This document shows, in pieces, positions 19,987-30,591 of a stretch of 64,000 nucleotides of DNA. How positions within the stretch are numbered: the stretch's first letter is position 1; each line of letters opens with the position of its first letter. A model generated the notes under the pieces. That model worked only from the letters and a program-made list of their open reading frames with translations, was not told the origin of the DNA and did no database searches. Made by a program: the position numbers and the translations under genes. Origin of the DNA: Ascarosepion bandense. Its lineage: Eukaryota > Mollusca > Cephalopoda > Sepiida > Sepiidae. Where the stretch lies: NCBI GenBank assembly GCA_037127315.1, contig JBBBDQ010001918.1, positions 3,925,001 to 3,989,000 of the forward strand. Direction: 5' to 3'.

Positions 19987-20940
19987 GCAGCTGTAGATGT
20001 TGTAATGGTAGTTTGGCCAAACAAAGTTTTAATCTTTCTGACAGCTGTTGGCCACCCTTATAATCATCCGTAGAAACATTATATAAATCCATGTATATTT
20101 TTCTTAACTCCGTCATGAGGAGAGGGAAGAAGGCGGACAAAGAGGCGGAGCCGGTGCCAAAGGTCTCCGTTGAGTGACATAGAACATTGACGACCCCCCC
20201 CACCCACCAAAAAAATACAAGGTTTAAAAACGTCACTGAATCTATCCCGTTGAACGAAACTGCAGACGTAACCTACTTGTCTCTCCGACATAGATTTTGC
20301 AGAAACTGACAAGTGTATGAGATTTTATGAACCATCCGATCCGCCCTGGCTATGTCGGCTCTGGGGCTTGCTGGGAAATAAACAGAAACACTATCTTGGA
20401 TAATTTGGAGGAAGAACTGAAAGGACACGTGAGATTAGTTTACCGAAGTGGAGAAAAACGAAGAAGTCTATCTGACGCGATAGAATGCAGTTTTAAGAGA
20501 GAATAGCTGTTAGCAGAATTACGTTCTGCTGTTTACGGTCTGGAGCGAACTGATTGAATTTCCGACTCGAAGGTGCTGCTTGGTGTAGATACATAAGTCT
20601 TTGCGCGGACGCCTGCGTAAAGCAATCCTACACCAGCCGAAACATGAATACGGTTTCCAAATGAATGGGGATGTTTATTACGGAAATTTAGTGGGGCCTG
20701 GAATTTTGTTAATTTGTCAGTAGGAAATAAATAAAAGATTATCTGATGTTTTTAAAAAATTAATATTCACATAATTTAAATAAAATGAAGAAAAAAATTA
20801 ATAAAGAAAATACGTAGAAACTCGTGTATTAGTCGAATTTTAATAAAAATTTACTACTGAAATCGTCACTAAAAAAACTAATACATATAGATGATAGACA
20901 GATAATCGTAATAAGCCGTGTAACCTACAGTCGCCAAGTA
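19987..20940. other. Low-repeat, relatively GC-rich unique DNA
   Basis: This is the least repetitive kilobase of the window, with a C8 run at 20193 and a CACGTG at about 20427. No ORF with recognisable homology and no convincing splice-bounded exon was found. It is the best place to look for a host exon or regulatory DNA. Confidence 0.35.
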
Positions 20941-20989
20941 GTGTTGATTTCTGTGTCTCCATTGACTATAAGTTTAAACAATATATACA

Positions 20990-21011
20990 GAGCTTTTATT
21001 AAAATTCAAAT

Positions 21012-21047
<36 letters not shown>

Positions 21048-21099
21048 ATTTAAATTTTAATAAAAGCACTGTATATATATATTACAGAAAAGTGAAAAA

Positions 21100-21160
<61 letters not shown>

Positions 21161-21175
21161 GAAAAGATATATATA
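20990..21175. repeat. Foldback centred on (TA)n, followed by a longer (TA)n
   Basis: The left arm (20990-21013, AGAGCTTTTATTAAAATTCA) and the right arm (21046-21072, TTTAAATTTTAATAAAAGCA) are inverted copies around (TA)n. A second (TA)n lies at 21099-21156. Confidence 0.75.
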
Positions 21176-21529
21176 TATATTACAGAAAAGTGAAAGAACA
21201 CGTACATTAAAAACCCACTGTTCAAGCATTTACTTTGTTGTGTTGCTTGCTTCGTTTTGGTATAATTAGAAGATAACACAAACTTGAATTAATGATGTTT
21301 ATTTTTGGTATAAAACTTTAGGTTTTTTTAAATCAAGTTATAACTTTAAATTTTGTGTGGATACAGGAGCAGACTAGCTAAATTCTCTTCACTGTGGGAT
21401 GCTAGTAGTAAACGAGCCTATCCTTTCTGGATTCTAGTGGTCAACTGACTAGCGTCCTCCTTTTAAATCTCCTATACAAAACTACTGTCCTTAACTCCTA
21501 CTTCTTACTCCTACTCTTACTTCTACTCT
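21176..21529. other. No gene; a shared repeat at the start
   Basis: 21181-21236 matches 5943-6000. From about 21480 there is a short CTACT-rich run. Nothing coding. Confidence 0.4.
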
Positions 21530-21733
21530 TGCCAATCTTTTCACTCCTTTTTTTTTTTCAATTGGAGTAGATAGACTAAACTATCGCCTGGTTCACACTC
21601 CACCCACGTTTATTGAACAGGTGAAGGATGTGGTTTCCGGTTTTCTCTTTTCCAGTCTTTTCGCTTTCACGTAGGCCCCTGCACATCTGTGGTGTTACCG
21701 CCTTGCTCGAGGTGATATGATTAAAAAAAAAAA
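21530..21733 (+). mobile_element. SINE-3, single body unit with tail
   Basis: CAATCTTTTCACTC lead-in, GGAGTAGATAGACTAAACTA, CGCCTGGTTCACACTCCAC, a short deletion in the middle, and the tail ACGTAGGCCCCTGCACATCT...GGTGATATGATT with an A tract. Confidence 0.85.
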
Positions 21734-21751
21734 CCATTGTAACAACTATTA

Positions 21752-21762
21752 CAATATATATA

Positions 21763-21817
<55 letters not shown>

Positions 21818-21860
21818 CGAGAGAGAGAGAGAGGGAGAGGGAGGGAGGGAGAGAGATACA
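21752..21860. repeat. (TA)n/(GA)n compound microsatellite
   Basis: (TA)n at 21756-21815 followed by (GA)n/GGGA repeats to about 21856. Confidence 0.9.
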
Positions 21861-21949
21861 CGCACATAGACATATATATGTCTGTATGTGTATGTGTATG
21901 TGAGTGTGTAAATATTCTCAGATATAATCTCTAGAGAGGAACACTATGA

Positions 21950-22030
21950 CTTAATTAAAAGAAGAAAATTGTGTTTAGTTTTAACCGACGCGTTTCGTAC
22001 ACTGACGGCCTTTAACAAGGCAAAAAGAAA
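21950..22030 (-). mobile_element. PLE terminal segment with degenerate hammerhead-like motif
   Basis: On the minus strand about 21972-22022: GCCTTGTTAAAGGCCGTCAG, TGTACGAAACGCGTCGG. The CGAAAC core half and short stems are kept, while the CTGATGA half is replaced (CTTGTTA). This layout is common at PLE termini. Confidence 0.45.
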
Positions 22031-22065
22031 AATGAATTTATTTGAAATAAATTATCTTTTTTTTT

Positions 22066-22438
22066 TTTTACCATTTCACCCCAAGCTGGGTTGTTTTACT
22101 GCCGCAGGTTTGCAGGGGTTTACATAGGAGGAAAGTAATAAGAAAGAGGAACAGGTTATAGGGGGTGTCAGGAAGAGGGTAAGAGAAGGGTGAGAATATT
22201 GTTGTGATGAGAGTAGAGTGGACAGAGAAAAGAGTATGAGATAAAGGATGCAAGTCAGCGAGATAGGAGATGACTATTGACCTTACATTTGGAATCTTGG
22301 AGATTGTAGCTGTCGGGGAAGCAAGGATACGGAAGGGGCTTCAGCAGGTGGGAAGTGCGAGAAAAGAAGCTGTGGGGTAGAAGTTGCGTTTATATTTTAC
22401 TGGTTTCACTGTAAAAGGGTAGAGCCTAGTTGTTCGTC
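22066..22438 (-). pseudogene. LINE-A 3' end (coding tail plus UTR)
   Basis: On minus, directly continuing from the 24-bp repeat array, the frame reads YDFTRAIRRTTRLYPFTVKP and VKYKRNFYPTASFLALPTC. A frameshift follows, and the UTR ends in a tail (GGGGTGAAATGGT plus T tract on plus at 22060-22070). It aligns with the copies at 12200-12400 and 33060-32890 (minus), so the array is inside a LINE-A copy. Confidence 0.8.
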
Positions 22439-24370
22439 TAATAGCTCGAGTAAAATCATACCTGGTTGCACGAGTAAAATCATACCTGGGGGCACGAGTA
22501 AAAACGTACCTGGTTGCACGAGTAAATTCATACATGGGGGCACGAGTAAATTCATACATGGGGGCACGAGAAAAATCATACCTGGGTGCACGAGTAAATT
22601 CATACCTGGGTGCACGAGTAAATTCATACCTGGGCGCACGAGTAAAATCATACCTGGGTGCATGAGTAAAATCATACCTGGGTGCACGAGTAAAGTCATA
22701 CCTGGGTGCACGAGTAACTTCATACCTGGGTGCACGAGTAAAATCATACCTGGGTGCACGAGTAAATTCATACCTGGGGCACGAGTAAAATTATACCTGG
22801 GTGCACGAGTAAAATCATACCTGGGTGCATGACTAAATTCATACCTGGGGCACGAGTAAAATCATACCTGGGTGCACGAGTAAATTCATACCTGGGTGCA
22901 CGAGTAAAATCATACCTGGGTGCACGAGTAAATTCATACCTGGGTGCACGAGTAAATTCATACCTGGGTGCACGAGTAAAATCATACCTGGGTGCACGAG
23001 TAAATTAATACCTGGGGGCACGAGTAAAATCATACCTGGGTGCACGAGTAAATTCATACCTGGGGCACGAGTAAAATCATACCTGGGTGCACGAGTAAAA
23101 TCATACCTGGGTGCATGACTAAATTCATACCTGGGGCACGAGTAAAATCATACCTGGGTGCACGAGTAAATTCATACCTGGGTGCACGAGTAAAATCATA
23201 CCTGGGTGCACGAGTAAATTCATACCTGGGTGCACGAGTAAATTCATACCTGGGTGCACGAGTAAAATCATACCTGGGTGCACGAGTAAATTAATACCTG
23301 GGGGCACGAGTAAAATCATACCTGGGTGCACGAGTAAATTCATACCTGGGTGCACGAGTAAAATCATACCTGGGTGCACGAGTAAAATCATACCTGGGTG
23401 CACGAGTAAATTCATACCTGGGGGCACGAGTAAATTCATACCTGGGTGCACGAATCAAATCATACCGGGGTGCACGAGTAAAATCATACCTGGGTGCACG
23501 AGTCAAATCATACCTGGGTGCAAGAGTAAAATCATACCTGGGTGCACAAGTAAATTCATACCTGGGTGCACGTGTAAAATCATACCTGGGTGCACGAGTA
23601 AAATCATACCTGGGTGCACGAGTAAATTCATACCTGGGGGCACGAGTAAATTCATACCTGGGTGCACGAATCAAATCATACCTGGGTGCACGAGTAAAAT
23701 CATACCTGGGTGCACGAGTCAAATCATACCTGGGTGCAAGAGTAAAATCATACCTGGGTGCACGAGTAAATTCATACCTGGGTGCACGAGTAAAATCATA
23801 CCTGGGTGCACGAGTAAAATCATACCTGAGGGCACGAGTAAATTCATACCTGGGTGCACGAGTAAAATCATACCTGGGTGCACGAGTAAAATCATACCTG
23901 GGTGCACGAGTAAATTCATACCTGGGCGCACGAGTAAAATCATACCTGGGTGCACGAATCAAATCATACCTGGGTGCACGAGTAAAATCATACCTGGGTG
24001 CACGAGTCAAATCATACCTGGGTGCAAGAGTAAAATCATACCTGGGTGCACGAGTAAATTCATACCTGGGTGCACGAGTAAAATCATACCTGGGTGCACG
24101 AGTAAAATCATACCTGGGTGCACGAGTAAATTCATACCTGGGGGCACGAGTAAATTCATACCTGGGTGCACGAATCAAATCATACCTGGGTGCACGAGTA
24201 AAATCATACCTGGGTGCACGAGTCAAATCATACCTGGGTGCAAGAGTAAAATCATACCTGGGTGCACGAGTAAATTCATACCTGGGTGCACGAGTAAAAT
24301 CATACCTGGGTGCACGAGTAAAATCATACCTGGGTGCACGAGTAAATTCATACCTGGGGGCACGAGTAAA
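22439..24370 (-). repeat. 24-bp minisatellite derived from LINE-A codons (~80 copies)
   Basis: The unit encodes RYEFTRAP/RYDFTRAP on the minus strand, the segment present once in other LINE-A copies (YEFTRATR at about 12189-12212; RFEFARDTR at 33065-33091). 24 bp is eight codons, so long open frames persist (311 codons at 23291-24226). There is higher-order structure: the variant CGAATC occurs at 23451, 23667, 23955 and 24171, spacings of 216, 288 and 216 (9, 12 and 9 units); a ~286-bp block starting TGCATGAC at 22826 repeats at 23112. The LINE sequence does not continue past 24370. Confidence 0.95.
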
Positions 24371-24805
24371 AAAAAATATGTTGTTTATTACTAGAAATTG
24401 AAAAATAATTCATAATTATACATCACGGCAACTGAAAAATATTTTATGTTTAACGACATCATTTTACAGATGCGAGGAAATCTATTTTTTATTAATTATA
24501 TTGTTTGGATTATTATTTGGTATAAGACGTAGAAATGATGGATTTCTCCGTTTTCTTTAGAATTTTATATGTCTGTTGTATATGTTGGCTTTGGAATGTC
24601 GCCGATCTATCAAGAAAGGTGAGATTAGGAAAATAACCGGGGCGCAGATTAATATTTTGATAATATTTAATGGCGGCACCGACGAAGATTTTTCTTCTGG
24701 GTAAATTACTTTCTTTTTTATTTTCTCTTTACTTTAATAAATCCCGTACTGGACGAAACTCGTCCCCTAAAATTAAATAGTTTTCTTCTGGTTTCTTTCT
24801 TTTAG
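24371..24805. other. No recognisable gene
   Basis: AT-rich unique DNA flanking the minisatellite on its LINE-5' side. Confidence 0.4.
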
Positions 24806-24808
<3 letters not shown>

Positions 24809-24840
<32 letters not shown>

Positions 24841-24967
24841 CGCTGGTGCGTAAGGAGTTATAGTGAGAGAAAAAAAAAACAAGGTACAGAGGATGTCGAA
24901 AAAAAGGATAAGAGATGGGTGGGGATTCATTAGATAAAAGATGGCAGCTGATGCAAGCAAACAGTAA

Positions 24968-25019
<52 letters not shown>

Positions 25020-25034
25020 AGAGAGAGAGAGAGA
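24809..25034 (-). mobile_element. LINE-A UTR scrap between two (TA)n tracts
   Basis: Minus strand 24962-24838 contains CGACATCCTCTGTACCTTGT and CTTACGCACCAGCGGTG, matching the UTR order at 28600-28690. (TA)n lies at 24809-24837 and 24969-25018, then (GA)n. Confidence 0.6.
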
Positions 25035-25149
25035 CATGTACTAACACAATCGAATAACAAACAAACTTATTCACACATTTTAACTTTCAAAATTTTCCCA
25101 GACACATATTTATAAAAATCGTGCATCATTCTAGTAAACTTGAATCATG

Positions 25150-26052
25150 TACGAGGGTTATTCAATAAATAAGGTGAACTTTTCGATATAAGGACTTCTA
25201 ATATAGATAGAACCTTTTTTTTATTTTTCAACGTAGTCTCCCAGCAGTGTCATACACTTTTCCCATCTGTGCACAAGCTTCCGTATTCCCTCAGCGTATC
25301 TTTGGACTGATGTCCCAGCCAATCGCCCACAGCACTTTTGACTTCGTCGTCACTTTCAAACATCGTGCCTCTCGTGAACGTTTTTAAGGAACCAAACAGG
25401 TGAAAGTCTGAAGGGGCAAGGTCTGGGCTGTAAGGTCAATGAGGGAGCAGTTCCAAGCCCAGCTCGTTGATGGTCTGCTCCGTTTGAGCCGCTGTGTGGA
25501 CTGTCCTTCGATTAGGCAAGGTCATCATGGACACTTTTGTGTGCTGTCTTAACAGATAGGCTCAAAGTCTTTGCAATGTCATCCACTGTCACCCTTCTGG
25601 CAGATTGAATGAAGTCACTGACTGATTCGATCACCTCAGGACACCTCACTTTTGTAGGTCTCCCAGGCCTGTCTTCATCCTCAACACTGATCCGTCCTTC
25701 TTTAAATAATTTAGCCCACTTATAGACATTTTGTGGCTGAAAGCATGTGGCACCATACACAGATAACATTCTCCTATGAATTTCAAATGGTTTGCACCCT
25801 TCAGCAACCAAAACTTGATAAGTGACCTCTGTTTAATCTTGGAGCATGCTACTTGGTTGGCCATCTTTGTTAATCTCCAAAACTCTCAAAGTTTTTTTTT
25901 TCAATCTACAAAAAGAAAAAAAAAACAAAAAAAAAAACTAAATCCCTTTGAAAAAGAAGTAAAGGAAAAAAATTTAAAAAAAAGGAAGCTTCTATTTGTA
26001 TTAGAAGTCCTTATACCGAAAGATTCACTTTATTTATTGAATGACCCTCGTA
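25150..26052 (-). mobile_element. Mariner-family transposon, internally deleted
   Basis: The ends 25152-25202 and 26000-26050 are inverted copies over 51 bp with about five mismatches, starting CGAGGGTTATTCAATAAATA, flanked by TA on both sides (25150-25151, 26051-26052), the IS630/Tc1/mariner target duplication. Length is 899 bp compared with ~1.3 kb for an intact mariner. It encodes a broken transposase on the minus strand. Confidence 0.9.
25260..25864 (-). pseudogene. Mariner transposase remnant
   Basis: N-terminal helix-turn-helix: EGCKPFEIHRRMLSVYGATC, NVYKWAKLFKEGRISVEDED, RPGRPTKV, then VTVDDIAKTLSLSVKTAHK. It jumps after HDDLA to SPHTAAQTEQTINELGLELL and YSPDLAPSDFHLF, the block that carries the third catalytic Asp of mariners. 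The stretch with the first two Asp residues is deleted. There is a frameshift near the start and a stop between LLPH and YSPD. It cannot encode active enzyme, but the intact TIRs could be moved in trans. Confidence 0.85.
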
Positions 26053-26149
26053 TTATCACGTACGTTTATATGTTAAATGACAAGCGTTGCTATTCATACA
26101 TACACTTACATTTAAAACAATCGTCTATTGCTTTATTATCCAGGATATG
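26053..26149. other. No recognisable feature
   Basis: Short spacer between mariner and SINE-2 fragment. Confidence 0.4.
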
Positions 26150-26285
26150 CGTTGTGGTGCAAAGGATAAAAACAATTCAACTGGAATTCAGATTCCAGTT
26201 GCAGTCATTGCATTCACATAAGCCCAAATACCCTTGGGAAAAGGATGAATCCGCTTCTTCCTCAAACTATGGATTAAAAGTAATG
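26150..26285 (+). mobile_element. SINE-2 head fragment fused to SINE-3
   Basis: ATGCGTTGTGGTGCAAAGGA (head), CAACTGGAATTCAGATTCCA, TACCCTTGGGAAAAGGATGA. It stops at ATGGATTAAAAGTAATGGGA, where the SINE-3 array begins. Confidence 0.7.
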
Positions 26286-27073
26286 GGAATAGATAGACTG
26301 AACTATCGCCCGGTTCACACTCCACCCACGTCTATTGAACAGGTGTAGAGTCTCATCCCTTGTTCCCTGTTTAGGATGTGGTTTCCGGTTTTCTCTTTTC
26401 CAATCTTTTCATTTTTCCTGATTTTTTTTCAATTGGAGTAGATAGACTGAACTATCACCCGGTTCACACTCCACCCACAACTATTGAACATGTGTAGAGG
26501 GTCATCCCTTGTTCCCTGTTTAGGATGTGCTTTCTGGCTTTCTCTTTTACAATATTTTCACTTTTCCTTATTTTTTTTTCAATTGGAGTAGATAGACTTA
26601 ACTATCACCCGGTTCACACTCCACCCACAACTATTGAACATGTGTAGAGGGTCATCCCTTGTTCCCTGTTTAGGATGTGGTTTACCTCTTTCTCTTTTAC
26701 AATATTTTCCCTTTTCCTCATTTTTTTTCAATTGGAGTAGATAGACTGAACTATCGCCCGTTTCACACTCCACCCACGTCTATTGAACATGTGTAGAGGC
26801 TCATCCCTTGTTCCCTGTTTAGGATGTTGTTTCCGGCTTTCTCTTTTACAATCTTTTCACTTTTCCTTATTTTTTTTCAATTGGAGTAGATAGACTGAAC
26901 TATCGCCCGTTTCACACTCCACCCACGTCTATTGAACATGTGTAGAGGCTCATCCCTTGTTCCCTGTTTAGGATGTGGTTTCCGGCTTTCTCTTTTCCAA
27001 TCTTTTCACTCTTACGTAGCCCCCTGCACACCAGTGGCCTTACCGCCTTGCCCGGGGTGATATGATTAAAAAA
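26286..27073 (+). mobile_element. SINE-3 composite element with five body units
   Basis: Five ~148-bp units (starts near 26286, 26434, 26585, 26736, 26878), each with TAGATAGACTGAACTATC and GTTCCCTGTTTAGGATGT, then one tail (ACGTAGCCCCCTGCACACCA...GGTGATATGATTAAAAAAAG). Confidence 0.85.
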
Positions 27074-27107
27074 AGAAACAAAAAATAACAGGAAAAATAG
27101 GGTTCTA

Positions 27108-27240
27108 TAACCTTAGTTGGCAACGAGTCTACTACAGAAAGTAATAGAAATCTACTGCAGGAAAATATTCTGTCCAGTCAGTCATGGATCGACGAGATAT
27201 GATCATCCAAGCAGGTATCACATATGGCACTTAACTGACT
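27108..27240 (+). mobile_element. SINE-2 3' half
   Basis: GGGTTCTATAACCTTAGTTG, then TCTACTACAGAAAGTAATAG, TCCAGTCAGTCATGG and TATGGCACTTAACTGACTGA. Confidence 0.75.
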
Positions 27241-27267
27241 GATCTGGATAAAATATTGAATGACTGG

Positions 27268-27375
27268 ACACATTGGGTTCTATAGCCTTTGTTGGCAACC
27301 TGTCTACCGCAGAAAGTAATGGCAACCTACTGCAGGAAAAATCTCTGCCCACTCAGTCACTTCCGAGACATGATT
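27268..27375 (+). mobile_element. SINE-2 middle fragment
   Basis: GGGTTCTATAGCCTTTGTTG, TCTACCGCAGAAAGTAATGG, CTGCCCACTCAGTCAC, GAGACATGAT. Truncated at the 3' side. Confidence 0.75.
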
Positions 27376-27859
27376 TTACTGATATAAAAATGACGATAAA
27401 CTAAACAAACCCGTGGCATTCTATAATTTTCATCAGTTACTGACGTTTTTGTTTTTTGTTTTTACTTTTTTATTTATGGATACGGAAGCGGGTATTAGCG
27501 AGGAAAGTAGAACTATCAAAGCGAGTTCAAACTCTGCTTGTCTTTTGTGTTTCCTTTCGTACTAATACCCTTGAAAAAGGGTATGCATCTATCGATTCTC
27601 CCCTCCAGTTAGGGATTAAATATAGATTAAAAAAGCAGCGTTTTCTAACACAGACTACCCTGTTCTTTTAATTCGTATTCATCGCCTTCAAAAGCAACTA
27701 GTTTAAGAGAAGTAAAACTCTGAATTCCAAACCAGGGCAAGTGCTCCCGGTAATTCACAGATAATAAAAAAGGAAGTTGTGAAGAGCCATGATGGGAAAG
27801 AAATACAATTGAAACATATGATCAGTATTATTACATGTGTTTCACTGAATCTTTACATA
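27376..27859. other. No recognisable gene
   Basis: Unique, AT-rich. A 71-codon open frame at 27456-27671 lacks any recognised motif. Confidence 0.35.
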
Positions 27860-28193
27860 TTCAGGTCAAAGATGAATCATTATCTGAATTTACTCATGCA
27901 ACTAGATTGTCAAATACGTCCCACCTTTTTACCGTCGAAATAGGCAAATGTAACCGTTTCTTTCCTCGCACTTCCCTCCTGTGGAACCCACTTCCCCGTA
28001 CTTGCTTCCCTACAATCTCCAAAGATTTAAATGTAACACCAATCGTCATTTTCTATCTAATTCTATTCTACTAGCTCTCTCTGACCCTTTCTTCAACATC
28101 CCCTATACTGTTTTTTCTTTTCTTTCTTCCCTCTCCTCTCAAGGTAACCCCCTGCGAACTAGTAACATTACTGCCTTGCTGGGGGTGAAACCA

Positions 28194-28195
<2 letters not shown>
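27860..28195 (+). pseudogene. LINE-A C-terminus, UTR and tail
   Basis: SEFTHATRLSNTSHLFTVEI, then SLLWNPLPRTCFP and LQRFKCNTN, UTR with CTTCAACATCCCCTATACTG, and tail CTGCCTTGCTGGGGGTGAAA. The single EFTHATR is the homologue of the amplified 24-bp unit. Confidence 0.75.

Positions 28196-28241
<46 letters not shown>
28196..28241. repeat. (TA)n microsatellite
   Basis: About 23 units, placed where the A tail of the preceding LINE-A copy would be. Confidence 0.95.
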
Positions 28242-28244
<3 letters not shown>

Positions 28245-28454
28245 ATACAACTCTAACGTAAATAACTGAGTTAATTTTTTTTTTTAATACAACTGTCGAA
28301 AAATATTTTTACCTTGAAGGGTTAATATATGACTGACAATATTGTATACCGAGCTAGCATATATTCCGGTAACAATCTCAAATTTTATTTTGATTTTGCT
28401 GAAAATTTAGTTCCTACCTTCATCAAATAAATAACCTAATGTAACCTTAGCTTC
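28242..28454. other. No recognisable feature
   Basis: AT-rich spacer. Confidence 0.4.
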
Positions 28455-28720
28455 TTTTCTTCAGTTTCATTTCTCGCACTTCCCACCTGTGTAACTCCTT
28501 TTTTTCCATACTTTCTTCCCTGAGAGCTACAATCTCCAAAGTTTTAAATGTAACACCAATCGCCATTTCTTATCTACTTGACTCCTAGCTCTCTCTTACC
28601 CTTTCTTCAACATCCCCTGTACTGTTTTTTTTTTAATTTTCTGTTTTCCCTCTCCTCTCACTGAAACACTCTGCGCACCAGAGGCAGGACTGCCTTGAAT
28701 GGGGGTGAAAAGATTATATA
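28455..28720 (+). mobile_element. LINE-A 3' fragment, second copy
   Basis: TTTCTCGCACTTCCCACCTG, CTACAATCTCCAAAGTTTTA, CTTCAACATCCCCTGTACTG, and a tail with CAGGACTGCCTTGAATGGGG. Closest to 27960-28195 and to 24838-24962. Confidence 0.75.
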
Positions 28721-28794
28721 TATTCAAAAATTCACTTCCTACCACCCCCCTCTTGAATTCATATCGCACACTTTAATCATCATAAACATTTTAA

Positions 28795-29108
28795 CAGTCA
28801 GTCAGTTAAGTGCAATACGTGATACACGCTTGGGCGATCATGTCTCGAAAGAGACATGACTGACTGGGCAGAAGATTATCCCGCAGTAGGTTGCCATTGC
28901 TTTCTGCGGTAGACTGGTTGCCGACCAAGGCTATAGAACCGAACCCAATCTATTCTGTTATTTAACCCATAACTGGAAGGAATAGACGAATTAATACCTT
29001 TCCCAAGGGTGTTTGAGCGTAAGTGAATGCAATGAATTCAACTGGAATTCGAACTCGGCTCTCCGATTTCTCGTTCCGAGTCGATATCTACTGCGCCACA
29101 ACGCACAT
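28795..29108 (-). mobile_element. SINE-2 copy, full length, best preserved
   Basis: On minus: GTTGTGGCGCAGTAGATATC (A box), GAGAGCCGAGTTCGAATTCC (B box), TATGGGTTAAATAACAGAAT, the GACTGG...CAATGGCAACCTACTGCGGG body, and the 3' end CACTTAACTGACTGACTG. GAGACATGATCGCCC is conserved near the 3' end. Confidence 0.9.
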
Positions 29109-30135
29109 TTTAACAGTAACCTTTTATAAAACGTACACTTACACTTCCAGTCAGAAAGATGAAATATCTGGGACACAGAAGAAAAGCTCAGGGGGCGATT
29201 ATGATAATCTGTAAGTAGGGGGGAGCATTTAGGGGCCGAGATTTTTCTGAGGAGGCGAAGGGGAAAAATCAAACAGAGTTTTCATTTTCATATCTATCTA
29301 CTCTGTTTAATTTTGTTTTTCTTTCAAACTGGTCTCTATAAATACCTTTAAAAAGCTAAATGAAAAAGAAAACTCAGAGGGAAAAGTACTGAAGATCAAA
29401 TCTTATCAAAATAAGAGACTGATCACTTTCATAAATTTTTGAAGCTTCTAAAAGTAGGGGGCAACCGAGGGGGTAACCGAACGGCCAGCTAAAATTAGAG
29501 GGTCCTGGCCCCTTCTTTCCCCCACCGTAGAATCACTATTCATTGTTGCTTACTGACTAACTAGTTCGAAAGAAAATATGAAGAGACCTTAAATGTATCG
29601 TAACACAGTAAATCCTAATGATGTTTCTATCTTGAAATGTTTTGTCGTGATCCATTTTTCGGATTCCTTTCTTTTCTGAGGTGTGTTTCTTGGCAGCTTT
29701 TGCTTTGGTACTTTATTTGCTACGTCACGACAGAGTTAGTTACAGAAAAAGAATTGGGGCTACTATTTCTAATTAACATCTTCCTTCAGATATGAAAATA
29801 TGACTCTTAAATCTCTTTCTCTCCCTAAAAACATGTTTGTTTCTATTTATCTGGTTGTTTTATTTTGTTTGCTTTTCTTTCAAACTGGTCGCTGTATGTG
29901 TCCTTAAAACGTCAAATGAAAAAGAAAATGCAGAGGGAAAAGTGCTGAAGATCAAATCTTATCAAAATCAGAGACTGTGCAGTTTCATAAATTTTTTAAG
30001 CTTATAAAAGTAGGGGAGCAACTGAGGGGACAGCCAAAATTCTGGACCGCTTCTGCCCCGACCACGCCGTAAAATCACTGCTAGGAAAGAGGTTTGGAGA
30101 ATTTTAACACTCACGGGGCATGTCAAGAACTAGAG
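29109..30135. repeat. Direct duplication of ~220 bp, ~556 bp apart
   Basis: 29318-29475 and 29874-30020 share TTTCTTTCAAACTGGTC, GAGGGAAAAGT(A/G)CTGAAGAT, CAAATCTTATCAAAAT and AGTAGGGG. Flanking G-rich stretches (GTAGGGGG) recur. No coding content recognised. Confidence 0.7.
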
Positions 30136-30536
30136 AGATAGAGGAAAGCGCCTAGTCAGTTAAATAAAGAAAATCGTTCTTAAGAGACACAGGAAATAAC
30201 AGTGTCTCTTGGGTTTTGCGCTGGTTCAATGAGGGTATAAAAAATGAAAAAAATTCAGTATTCGATTTCCTTAATGCTAAATGTGTACTAAATAATCGAG
30301 TTGGGTTTGAACTCTTCAAAGAAAGATATTTATGAATAAAAGTAAAACACATATAATTTTATTAGCCACCTAAAACCATTCCTTCCCGTCTAGTTTATGA
30401 AATTGCAAAAATTTGGCAATAAAATATTCTTGAGTTTACCTAATTTTATTTTATTTTATTTGCTTTATTTAAGGGTTGCACGTGCATTGCAGGGTGGGCC
30501 TTTAAGTCATCAGTGTCGAGCAGGATGTAAAAAGTG

Positions 30537-30538
<2 letters not shown>
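30136..30538. other. No recognisable gene
   Basis: AT-rich unique DNA. Confidence 0.4.

Positions 30539-30588
<50 letters not shown>
30539..30588. repeat. (TA)n microsatellite
   Basis: About 25 units. Confidence 0.95.

Positions 30589-30591
<3 letters not shown>

Noticed and set aside
23291..24226. 311-codon frame as a genuine repetitive protein gene
   Set aside because: It lies in a LINE-derived minisatellite, with no start context, no flanking coding sequence upstream and heavy higher-order duplication.
22439..24370. CRISPR array
   Set aside because: Repeats are contiguous 24-bp units without unique spacers and derive from LINE codons.
24806..25115. Ile-Tyr repeat frames with apparent unique ends
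   Set aside because: (TA)n translated on both strands; the unique parts are LINE-A UTR.
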